Source: Nitrospinota bacterium (GTDB lineage: Bacteria; Nitrospinota; Nitrospinia; Nitrospinales; VA-1). Taken from it: a stretch of DNA of 14,408 nucleotides. The stretch spans positions 1-14,408 of the forward strand of contig JADFGI010000030.1 of NCBI GenBank assembly GCA_022567815.1, given 5' to 3'. Positions 6,987 through 13,666 of this stretch are shown in pieces. Under the pieces are notes generated by a model. The model searched no databases and had not been told where the DNA came from. It worked only from the letters and a program-made list of their open reading frames with translations. The translations under genes were made by a program, and so were the position numbers. Each line of letters starts with the position of its first letter. The first letter of the stretch is position 1.

Positions 6987-8190
6987 CGGTGATTTTTAAG
7001 AATCTCTTTTTGCCGACTTTGATGAGATGATCCTGATTCCCCTCCAGTTGTAAATCCTTATCGGAAATCTTTTGACCATTCACCGTTACCGCACCCGCCT
7101 GAATCAACCTTCTGGCCGCGGAAGTGCTCTCTGTAAGGGAGTGTTCGGTCAGCACTTTGCAAATCCATCGCGCATCCTCACCCCACGTCCTGGCTTCCGG
7201 AATGTCGTCAGGAAGGCCCTTTTTCTTGAAGACCGTTTCAAACTCCATAGCCGAAGCAGCAGAAGTTTGAGCCGTATGATACTTGCTTACTATCTCCTCC
7301 GCTAAACGCACTTTGGCGTTTTTGGGATTCAACTCGCCCGCTTTGGCCTGTGACTTTAGCGAGTCGAGTTCGTCTGCCGTGATATCGCTCAACAGCTCAT
7401 AATAACGCCACATCAATTCGTCGGATATCGACATGATTTTGCCGAACATTTCTCTTGGCGGGTCCAGCACCCCAATGCTGTTTCCCAGGCTCTTGCTCAT
7501 TTTCTGTACTCCGTCCGTTCCTTCCAACAGCGGCATGGTGATGACGGTTTGCGGTGCTACCCCATACGACCTCTGCATGTCCCGGCCCACCAGCAGGTTA
7601 AATTTTTGATCCGTGCCGCCCAGTTCCACGTCGGCTTTCAGGGCCACCGAATCGTAACCCTGAATCAGGGGATACATCAATTCATGGATGGAAACGGGGA
7701 GATGGTTGGCCATGCGTTTCTGGAAATCGTCGCGCTCCAGCATGCGGGCAACGGTGTAGCGAGAGGCCAGGCCGATCATGTCCACGGAAGAAAACTTATT
7801 CATCCATTCGCTGTTGTAGGCCACGGTGGTTTTGCTCTTATCCAGGATCTTGAAAACCTGATCCAGGTAGGTTTTGGCGTTCGATTTGACTTCTTCATGA
7901 GTGAGGCTTTTCCGTGTTTCGGATTTTCCGGTCGGGTCGCCGATCATGCCGGTAAAATCGCCGATCAAAAAAATGACCTCATGACCGAGATCCTGAAACT
8001 GCTTCATCTTCTGTAACAGGACGGTGTGGCCGAGATGGAGGTCCGGCGCTGTGGGGTCGAAGCCTGCCTTGACTCGAAGCGGCCTGCCTGTTTTAATGGA
8101 TTTCTCCAATTGCGCGGCGAGTTCTTTTTCGTCAATAACTTCGGTTGCCCCCCGGCGAATTATTTTTAACTGGTCTTGAACGGAAAGCAT
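6979..8190 (-). CDS. tyrS: Tyrosyl-tRNA synthetase
   Basis: Class I aminoacyl-tRNA synthetase that charges tRNA-Tyr. At 403 residues it belongs to the shorter bacterial TyrRS type. HIGH motif as HLGH (52-55) in DPTAPDLHLGH, then IGDFTGMIGDPTGKS (76-90), the tyrosine-binding region, KMSKS (230-234), and a C-terminal S4 RNA-binding domain (about 343-402, SAARRLIQAGAVTVNGQKIS). The ATG at 8190 has no good ribosome site. No T-box leader is visible upstream. It converges with the Pal/OmpA-domain gene: the two coding regions overlap by 8 bases (6979-6986) with no terminator between them. Confidence 0.97.
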   Translation of the reverse strand: MLSVQDQLKIIRRGATEVIDEKELAAQLEKSIKTGRPLRVKAGFDPTAPDLHLGHTVLLQKMKQFQDLGHEVIFLIGDFTGMIGDPTGKSETRKSLTHEEVKSNAKTYLDQVFKILDKSKTTVAYNSEWMNKFSSVDMIGLASRYTVARMLERDDFQKRMANHLPVSIHELMYPLIQGYDSVALKADVELGGTDQKFNLLVGRDMQRSYGVAPQTVITMPLLEGTDGVQKMSKSLGNSIGVLDPPREMFGKIMSISDELMWRYYELLSDITADELDSLKSQAKAGELNPKNAKVRLAEEIVSKYHTAQTSAASAMEFETVFKKKGLPDDIPEARTWGEDARWICKVLTEHSLTESTSAARRLIQAGAVTVNGQKISDKDLQLEGNQDHLIKVGKKRFLKITAN

Positions 8191-8350
8191 CTTAAAGGGG
8201 TCTCTAGTAATTCGATATTTTTCTGTCAGGCAACTCGCTGGCCCTTATTTCATACGGGCCGCTCATGGCCTGCTATGCAGAAGGAAGAATTTTGTACGTG
8301 TGATATTTCACCATTGTCTTCATGCCCCGCAGGGGTAAAGCAGGATTCAG

Positions 8351-8421
8351 TCAGCCATAAACCCATCGCACGTGAATATTGGGTCCAGCGTCACGCTGGT
8401 TGGGTCCAGCCCTCAGGCTGG
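8351..8421. repeat. Modular hairpin repeat family A, two-unit copy
   Basis: A head (CCATAAACCCATCGCACG, then TGAATA) followed by two tandem units. Unit 1 (8379-8399) carries the hairpin CCAGCGT-C-ACGCTGG; unit 2 (8400-8421) carries CCAGCC-CTCA-GGCTGG. Each unit begins TTGGGT. A small CCCC-GCA-GGGG hairpin at 8323-8333 lies just before, in the position taken by CCCGC hairpins at the other sites. Apart from this, 8191-8504 contains a weak GGCCC/GGGCC stem (8240-8260) and no gene I can support. Confidence 0.85.
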
Positions 8422-8504
8422 TGGTATGCTGGTTGAATAACATACCCGAACGGAAACCGCAAGCGGCGGACGCATTCTGAAAATGGTAGGGAGTATATGG
8501 TTGA

Positions 8505-8882
8505 ATGGACTTGGATATCGACGCAACGAAAAAAATCGCAGACCTGAAATACCAAAAATACCGGGTGGCGGGCTATGGTTTTCTTGGATTAAACTCTGTC
8601 TACATTGCTTTAGCATGGGGGTTCATGCCGCCTTTCGTGCCGGGATTTCCCAAAGAGATATTCTGGCCTCTTGTTTTGGTTTTAATTTTGTTGCTGACAA
8701 AAAAAATTCTGAATCGCCAAGCAACCTGGGTTAAAACCCTGGCAATTTTGACTGGCTTACGATTTGTCGCATCGTCCAGTTTGATTCTGAGGGGCGATTA
8801 CCTGCCGGTTGTGCCGTATTTCCTTCCCTGTTTTATTTTAACCTTCTATCTTTTGGGAAGGGCCGGGTGGAATTGGCCATAA
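8505..8882 (+). CDS. Small hypothetical membrane protein with four predicted helices
   Basis: 125 residues. Not recognised. Four hydrophobic stretches at about 21-41, 51-66, 76-95 and 101-119, joined by short loops; charged N-terminus (MDLDIDATKKIADLKYQKYR). An in-frame TGA immediately precedes the ATG, so the start is fixed unless a later one is used; GTAGGGAG lies 13 bases or more upstream, a poor fit. It ends 39 bases before histidine ammonia-lyase on the same strand and could share its transcript. The size and topology would fit a small inner-membrane protein of unknown function. Confidence 0.6.
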   Translation: MDLDIDATKKIADLKYQKYRVAGYGFLGLNSVYIALAWGFMPPFVPGFPKEIFWPLVLVLILLLTKKILNRQATWVKTLAILTGLRFVASSSLILRGDYLPVVPYFLPCFILTFYLLGRAGWNWP

Positions 8883-8921
8883 CGGAAACGGGTCGAAACA
8901 TAAATTCAATAAAAACTACTT

Positions 8922-10448
8922 ATGAAAAAACTTGTTTTGGATGGAGAAAGCCTGACGCTGGAATCCCTCGCGACTGTTTTGGACCCGGCCACGCAAATCA
9001 GGGTAGCCTCTGCCTGCCGGAAAAACGTCCAGAAATCACGCGAGGTGATCGACAAGGCGGTGCGCGACAAAAAGCAGGTTTATGGAATCACCACCGGATT
9101 CGGCGCTCTCAGCGATGTTGTTATTTCCAGAGAAAAGGGCAGGCAACTGCAAAAAAATATCCTGATGAGCCACGCCGCGGGTGTCGGCAATCCTTTTCCT
9201 GATGAAATCGTCCGGCTGATTCTGGCGTTGATGATCAACAGCAAGGCTAAGGGATATTCCGGCCTCCGCTGGACGACCTTGCAGACTCTGGTCGAGCTGT
9301 TCAACGGAGGGGTCATCCCCCAGATTCCTGAAAAGGGATCTGTGGGCGCGAGTGGCGATCTCGCGCCTTTGGCGCATTTGTCGCTGGTCTTGATTGGGCG
9401 CGGCAAAGCCCGTTTCAAGAGACGCTTAATGTCGGGGGCCGGAGCCTTGAGGCGGGCGGAAATCGACCCAGTGACATTGGCGGAAGGGGAAGGGTTGGCT
9501 CTGGTCAACGGAACGCAGGTGATGACGGCCATTGGCGCGTGGACTCTGCACAAGGCGGCAAAACTGGCGAAGTTGGCCGATGTCGCCGCCTCCATGAGCC
9601 TGGAGGTTTTGCTGGGAACCAACACTCAGTTCCACAAAAAGATTCATCGCGTCCGCCCGCACAAAGGCCAGATTCAATCCGCCGCCAACATGCGGCTCAT
9701 CACCGACGACAGCGAGATCATCACCTCTCATAAAGACTGCAACCGCATCCAGGATGCGTATTCCCTGCGCTGTTCACCCCAGGTTCACGGGGCCAGCCGT
9801 GACACAATCCAATTCGCCCGCCAGACTATTGAAACGGAAATAAATTCGGCGACGGAAAATCCTCTCGTTTTCCCGGACGGGCAAATTCTTTCAGGTGGAA
9901 ATTTTCACGGTCAGCCCATTGCCTTGGCCCTCGATCACCTCGCGGTCGCGCTGGCGGAGCTTGCCAATATATCGGAACGGCGGATCGAGCGTATGGTCAA
10001 TCCTGATCTGAGCGGCCTGCCATCGTTTTTAATCAAGGAGGGTGGACTGAATTCCGGGTTTATGATCGCGCAATACACAGCGGCGGCGCTTGTTTCAGAA
10101 AACAAGGTGCTGGCGCATCCTGCGTCGGTGGACTCCATTCCCACTTCCGCCAACAAGGAAGATCATGTCAGTATGGGCACTATCGCGGCGCGCAAAGCCA
10201 GGGAGATTCTTGGCAATTTAAAGCATGTGATCGCCATCGAACTCCTGTGCGCGGCTCAGGGACTGGACCTGCTCACCAATCTTAAACCGGGAAAAGGGAC
10301 CCTCATGGCTTATAAGGTTTTGCGCCGACATGTCAGCCATATGAAAAAAGACCGGGAGTTGTCTCCCGATATCGAGACGGTTGCAGGAATCATCGACAAT
10401 GGAGAAATCCTTTCGGCGGTGGAAAAAACCTGCGGCCCGTTATTTTGA
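8922..10448 (+). CDS. hutH: Histidine ammonia-lyase (MIO-cofactor aromatic amino acid lyase)
   Basis: Removes ammonia from L-histidine to give trans-urocanate, the first step of histidine breakdown. 508 residues, the usual length. The ASG triplet that cyclises to the MIO cofactor is at 143-145 (GSVGASGDLAPLAHLSL). The features that separate His lyases from Tyr/Phe lyases are present: S83-H84 (MSHAAGVG), where tyrosine lyases have a YH and phenylalanine lyases a different pair, and NKEDHVSMG (411-419), where Tyr/Phe lyases have NQDV. Other active-site elements: YGITTGFG (54-61), LVNGTQ (194-199), QDAYSLRCSPQ (277-287), GGNFHGQP (325-332). The Lys in NKED is usually Gln. No hutU, hutI or hutG is visible nearby, so urocanate's fate here is unknown. 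The ribosome site is weak. Confidence 0.92.
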   Translation: MKKLVLDGESLTLESLATVLDPATQIRVASACRKNVQKSREVIDKAVRDKKQVYGITTGFGALSDVVISREKGRQLQKNILMSHAAGVGNPFPDEIVRLILALMINSKAKGYSGLRWTTLQTLVELFNGGVIPQIPEKGSVGASGDLAPLAHLSLVLIGRGKARFKRRLMSGAGALRRAEIDPVTLAEGEGLALVNGTQVMTAIGAWTLHKAAKLAKLADVAASMSLEVLLGTNTQFHKKIHRVRPHKGQIQSAANMRLITDDSEIITSHKDCNRIQDAYSLRCSPQVHGASRDTIQFARQTIETEINSATENPLVFPDGQILSGGNFHGQPIALALDHLAVALAELANISERRIERMVNPDLSGLPSFLIKEGGLNSGFMIAQYTAAALVSENKVLAHPASVDSIPTSANKEDHVSMGTIAARKAREILGNLKHVIAIELLCAAQGLDLLTNLKPGKGTLMAYKVLRRHVSHMKKDRELSPDIETVAGIIDNGEILSAVEKTCGPLF

Positions 10449-10510
10449 AATTTTCTAAAGGTTCTGGCAGGATGCAGAAAAAGAGCGTTCAAGGCACTAT
10501 TTGTTTGCTG

Positions 10511-10535
10511 TCATGCTGAGCCTGTCGAAGCATGA
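10511..10535. repeat. Short palindromic dispersed element
   Basis: TCATGCT, an 11-base spacer (gagcctgtcga), then AGCATGA. A closely similar sequence is a familiar intergenic repeat in many Gram-negative genomes (recollection, not searched). It lies in the hutH-methyltransferase gap together with the longer hairpin at 10548-10626. Confidence 0.6.
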
Positions 10536-10547
10536 GCCTACCTTACA

Positions 10548-10626
10548 CGTCTTCGCGAGCCGCAAAGCGGCGCGGCGATCCAGAGACTCTGGATTGCTTC
10601 GTCACTGTTAGCTCCTCGCAACGACG
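10548..10626. repeat. Long imperfect inverted repeat, REP/MITE-like
   Basis: The left arm starts CGTCTTCGCGAGC and the reverse complement of the right arm starts CGTCGTTGCGAGG; both run into the perfect centre ATCCAGAG-A-CTCTGGAT. The whole forms a roughly 79-base hairpin. It resembles the widespread 'GTCATTGCGAGGAGC...AGCAATCC' type of intergenic repeat, paired head to head. The 267-base gap 10449-10715 contains no gene that I can support. Confidence 0.7.
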
Positions 10627-10715
10627 GGTTATGCGAAGGTCTCATTTGACAAGGGTGATCCCTTGAGGCAATTGGGAATACTTTTTCAGCAACCTGCTAA
10701 TAATCTTTTCCTGAT

Positions 10716-11831
10716 ATGAACGACACTTCAACTCCCGTTTTTGTAAAAACACCCGGCAGGCTCCCTTTGGTAACCAACCGGGGAAGCGCCTATTTGGGCC
10801 TACAGCATTCAAGCTCTCCGGAACTTGTCGAGCGGGTAAAGGCTTTGTTTGACCACTTGAACCGGTCGCTGGGGTTTCCCCCGACGGCGGTGGGAAAAGA
10901 AAATCAGGATTGTTTCAATACCCTTTTGCGGGTTGCTTACCCGGAGTTGATGCTGGATCTGGCGGACCTGATTTACGTCCAGCATGAGCGGCCCGCGGTT
11001 TTCCTGAATTTTGACCACATCAATATCAATCTGCGCAAGGACCGGTCTGCCAATTATGAGCCCCTTCAGGCGCTGAACACAAAAATGGAATCGTTGTTTC
11101 GGGAATTGACCCGGACCCTGAAAAATGATCCGCAATATTATGCCGATTCTGAAATCATAAAACTATTGAGTGAAAGTTACAGCTTCTACCTATTCAAAAC
11201 GGGAAATTTCCCCTGGGATGACACGCTCCCGGAACTTTCTGGCGACGCGAACCAACCCATCATGGATATTGCTACGGGGTTGACTGGCTTCAACATGATT
11301 CATTTGTGGCCAGCGGATCACCCCACGCTTTTTCTAACGGACAACATGCCCTTCATCACCGAAGGCCTGAAGCATTACAAAAGTCTGGCGCGGAAACGAA
11401 ATATCGAAATTCTTAAAATTGATTTTGGAATGGATGAGCCGAAGGTTCCTGCACTTGGCGGAATTTGGGCTAATAAAATTCTTCATCATCTGAAACGTAA
11501 AGAACGCCAGAAGTTTTTGCTGTGGGCGTTTAAGAGCTTGGTTGCCGGAGGTACTTTGCAAATTCTGGACACAGACCTGGAATATAGAATATTAAAAAAA
11601 GAACACGACTCCAACTTTAAAGGAAAATTGATCCCAGGCTATCTGGAAACGTTGGTGGAGATTGAAGGGGATTTTTGCGAAACGCTGGTGCAGGATACAA
11701 GGCAGTCGGGGTTTAAAGTGACCCGTTTTGATTTTAACCCTTACCACGACGAAACCGATGCCTACAGCCAGTTTCCCGGAGATGAAATTTCAATAGATTT
11801 TTTGGGATTCGAGATCGTCGCGGAAAAGTGA
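10716..11831 (+). CDS. Class I SAM-dependent methyltransferase-like protein, substrate unknown
   Basis: 371 residues. The N-terminal about 175 residues are helical and unrecognised. From about 180 the order of motifs fits a Rossmann-fold methyltransferase: glycine motif I MDIATGLTGF (183-192), an acidic strand end LFLTDN (205-210), ILKIDFG (232-238), a motif-IV-like stretch IWANKILHHL (250-259), then LVAGGTLQILDTDLE (275-289). The C-terminal strand DFLGFEIVAEK closes the fold. The motif I pattern (D-x-A-x-G-x-x-G) is slightly unusual. No recognisable ribosome-binding site precedes the ATG. It follows hutH after a 267-base gap that holds hairpin repeats, so co-transcription is uncertain. A link to histidine or urocanate chemistry is only a guess from position. 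Confidence 0.65.
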   Translation: MNDTSTPVFVKTPGRLPLVTNRGSAYLGLQHSSSPELVERVKALFDHLNRSLGFPPTAVGKENQDCFNTLLRVAYPELMLDLADLIYVQHERPAVFLNFDHININLRKDRSANYEPLQALNTKMESLFRELTRTLKNDPQYYADSEIIKLLSESYSFYLFKTGNFPWDDTLPELSGDANQPIMDIATGLTGFNMIHLWPADHPTLFLTDNMPFITEGLKHYKSLARKRNIEILKIDFGMDEPKVPALGGIWANKILHHLKRKERQKFLLWAFKSLVAGGTLQILDTDLEYRILKKEHDSNFKGKLIPGYLETLVEIEGDFCETLVQDTRQSGFKVTRFDFNPYHDETDAYSQFPGDEISIDFLGFEIVAEK

Positions 11832-12141
11832 AAGAATAAAACATTCGTTTTTCCAACTCTTAAATCAAGGGAAAAGTTGACCATTGAGGTTTCCGAAGGT
11901 CTGGTATCGACGACCCAAAGCGGACATTGATAATTCATCATTTTGAAAACCTGTCAGCATTTTGTCGATCTTTTTAAATCGGCATGATGTCATTAAACAA
12001 TGTTTTATAGTTAAAGGTGCTGAAATGCCACGGAAGATTGAGAAATGGTTATCCGATGTTTTTCCGGGAGAGAGTGAGATTTACTCTGCCTATCATAAGT
12101 TGCCGTCGCGTGAGCTCGCAGTTGTTGGTGGTGGTGTACTA

Positions 12142-12157
12142 GTGTCCCGTGCGGTTA
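12142..12157. repeat. IS630 left terminal inverted repeat
   Basis: GTGTCCCGTGCGGTTA, matching the reverse complement of 13283-13298 at all 16 bases. Similarity falls off inward. Confidence 0.95.
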
Positions 12158-12196
12158 GTCCTTTTAATTAATGAGGGGATGATTTATAATGTGCCT

Positions 12197-13285
12197 ATGG
12201 CACGAACCATTACAGCATTTGAACTATCCAGCAAAGAGAAAAGTTTATTGAAGGCTCTTCTTCGGCGGCATCGACTTCCTCAAAACCTTGCTTTTCGCGC
12301 CCGTTTAATCCTTTTGAGCGCATCCGGTTATTCCGCCCAGGAAGCGGCCGAGGGGGAATCCTGTTGTGTCCAAACCGTTTATCATTGGCGTAAGCGGTTT
12401 CAGTCGGGCGGGCTCGACGGTTTGGCAGATCGGCCTCGTTCCGGGCAACCTAAAAAACTACCCGAGAAAAAGATTCGGGAAGTCTTGCAGATGACGGTGG
12501 AACGAATCCCCCAGGAAGCCACTCATTGGAGCGTGCGCCTGATGGCGAAAGACGCGGGCATTACCACTTGGCAGGTGCGTCAGATCTGGGCCGAAGCAGA
12601 CTTGAAACCGCATCGTTTAAAAACGTTCAAGATCAGCAACGATCCTGAGTTTGCCGCCAAAGTCAGGGATGTGGTCGGGCTTTACATGAATCCACCTGAT
12701 AACGCGCTGGTTCTTTCCGTCGATGAGAAGACCCAGATTCAAGCCTTGGATCGGACTCAGCCTCTTCTACAACTGAAGCCGGGACAGGTTGAACGCCGAA
12801 CGCATGATTACAAACGGCATGGCACGGCCAGTTTGTATGCGGCCTTTGACATTGCCAGCGGAGAGGTGATCGGTCGGGTGACACAACGGCATCGGGCTAA
12901 AGAGTTCCTGGACTTTCTCAAACAAATTCACCGGACCACCCCAAAGGATAAGAGCCTGCATCTGATTTTGGATAACAGCAGTACCCACAAAACCCAAGAG
13001 GTGAAAGCCTGGCTAAGCCGCCATCCTCGGTTCGAGCTGCATTTTACGCCAACGAGCGCATCCTGGCTGAATGCGGTGGAAAGCTGGTTTGGGCAATTGG
13101 AACGGCGGGCGTTATACAGAGGCGTATTTACTTCGGTACAGGAACTGCGCGATGAGATCAAACGATTTATCAAAGTTCATAACGAGCGTTCAGCGAAACC
13201 TTTTGTTTGGAAGAAAACCGCAAAATCAATCCTGCAATCTGTGTCCAGGGCTAAAAAAGACAAGATAATTAACTTAACCCATTAA
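12197..13285 (+). CDS. IS630-family transposase
   Basis: Cut-and-paste transposase of the IS630/Tc1/mariner group, which moves the element into TA dinucleotides. From ATG 12197 it has 362 residues starting MARTITAFELSSKE. The frame is open back to ATG 12149, but that codon lies inside the terminal repeat; ATG 12179 and GTG 12191 are other choices, with GAGGGG at 12173-12178. The N-terminal helix-turn-helix covers about 30-85 (SAQEAAEGESCCVQTVYHW). The DDE catalytic residues are D176 (LVLSVDEKTQ), D259 (HLILDNSSTHK) and E295 (PTSASWLNAVESWFGQLERR). The gene ends 13 bases before the right end of the element. No frameshift or stop is seen, so it may be active. Confidence 0.95.
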   Translation: MARTITAFELSSKEKSLLKALLRRHRLPQNLAFRARLILLSASGYSAQEAAEGESCCVQTVYHWRKRFQSGGLDGLADRPRSGQPKKLPEKKIREVLQMTVERIPQEATHWSVRLMAKDAGITTWQVRQIWAEADLKPHRLKTFKISNDPEFAAKVRDVVGLYMNPPDNALVLSVDEKTQIQALDRTQPLLQLKPGQVERRTHDYKRHGTASLYAAFDIASGEVIGRVTQRHRAKEFLDFLKQIHRTTPKDKSLHLILDNSSTHKTQEVKAWLSRHPRFELHFTPTSASWLNAVESWFGQLERRALYRGVFTSVQELRDEIKRFIKVHNERSAKPFVWKKTAKSILQSVSRAKKDKIINLTH

Positions 13286-13298
13286 CCGCACGGGACAC
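13283..13298. repeat. IS630 right terminal inverted repeat
   Basis: TAACCGCACGGGACAC, the exact reverse complement of the left end, followed by the TA target duplicate at 13299-13300. Confidence 0.95.
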
Positions 13299-13317
13299 TA
13301 GCTAGCGATACGCTGGG

Positions 13318-13333
13318 TGTTCCACGTGAAACA
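13318..13333. promoter_or_regulatory. parS-like centromere site (ParB binding)
   Basis: TGTTCCACGTGAAACA differs at one base from the Bacillus-type parS palindrome TGTTTCACGTGAAACA; its left half equals the Pseudomonas-type variant TGTTCCACGTG. It lies 334 bases upstream of parA and 17 bases beyond the IS630 target duplication. ParB would load here and spread to form the segregation complex moved by ParA. No other such site was seen in the window. Confidence 0.85.
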
Positions 13334-13338
13334 TTCAC

Positions 13339-13369
13339 CCCGCGATATGGGAAGAAAAGAGAGGCTGAC
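13339..13369. repeat. Dispersed repeat family B, diverged copy 3
   Basis: CCCGCGATATGGG followed by AAGAAAAGAGAGGCTGAC aligns without gaps to the copies at 2362-2392 and 2479-2509, with more mismatches. It starts five bases after the parS-like site. Confidence 0.6.
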
Positions 13370-13480
13370 TTCTCCAAGGAGGGCGCCTGTCCCCGTGAGG
13401 GGGAACTTGCTCGCGAGCCCCGGAAAATCTCTTGGAAAATGTCAGGGTGAAATTTTTAGCACATTAGCACAGAAGTGGGT

Positions 13481-13577
13481 TCAATCCGCCATAAACCCAT
13501 CGCCCGTTAATATTGGATCCAGCCCCCAGGCTGGTTGGGTCCAGCCCTCAGGCTGGTTGGGTCCGGTGTCACGCTGG
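13481..13577. repeat. Modular hairpin repeat family A, three-unit copy
   Basis: A head (CCATAAACCCATCGCCCG, then TTAATA) followed by three tandem units. Unit 1 (13513-13534) has CCAGCC-CCCA-GGCTGG, unit 2 (13535-13556) CCAGCC-CTCA-GGCTGG, and unit 3 (13557-13577) CCGGTGT-C-ACGCTGG. The changes in unit 3 keep the stem through G-T pairs. The interval 13302-13666 holds the parS-like site, repeats and the parA leader, with no supported gene. Confidence 0.85.
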
Positions 13578-13600
13578 CTATCTCAATTCGGATATTTTGG

Positions 13601-13629
13601 TTGGAAGTGTTTTTAAACTATGATATCCT
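13601..13629 (+). promoter_or_regulatory. Weak promoter candidate for parA
   Basis: TTGGAA (13601-13606), 17-base spacer, TATCCT (13624-13629), four of six matches each. An overlapping TATGAT at 13619-13624 is a better -10 but lacks a good -35. Low confidence. Confidence 0.22.
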
Positions 13630-13666
13630 TTTTTCTGATCTTCTAGCCTTTGGAAATCAATAGAAT

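Larger units (their letters stand above)
12142..13298 (+). mobile_element. Complete IS630-family insertion sequence, 1157 bp
   Basis: Bounded by perfect 16-base terminal inverted repeats and flanked by TA on both sides (12140-12141 and 13299-13300). The flanks read C-TA-[element]-TA-G, so the target was CTAG, the preferred IS630 target, with the usual TA duplication. One intact DDE transposase gene fills the element. Ends, duplication and gene are all intact, which suggests a recent insertion. Confidence 0.95.
12025..13450 (+). pseudogene. Possible small gene split by the IS630 insertion
   Basis: An ATG at 12025 has AAAGG seven bases upstream and opens MPRKIEKWLSDVFPGESEIY, reaching codon 39 (CTA, 12139-12141) exactly at the insertion site. 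Removing the element and one TA copy joins this codon in frame to 13301 onward (ASDTLGVPRETFTPRYGKKR) and reads to TGA at 13448-13450, giving an 88-residue protein. I do not recognise the family. The 3' half passes through the parS-like site and a dispersed repeat, so it may be non-coding sequence that happens to be open. An alternative in-frame ATG lies at 11962. The stretch 11832-12024 otherwise shows nothing. Confidence 0.35.

Noticed and set aside
8191..8350. T-box or other riboswitch upstream of tyrS
   Set aside because: No T-box bulge sequence, specifier stem or terminator/antiterminator pair could be recognised.
9080..9625. 181-residue open frame on the minus strand inside hutH
   Set aside because: It lies wholly antisense to a clear histidine ammonia-lyase frame and shows no domain; it is a codon-bias shadow.
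13481..13577. CRISPR-like array
   Set aside because: Units are contiguous 21-22-base hairpins without unique spacers and there are no cas genes.
13317..13616. 99-residue frame starting MFHVKH over the parS-like site
   Set aside because: MFHVKH is simply parS read as protein, and the rest crosses repeats; no relation to a known family such as RsmG.
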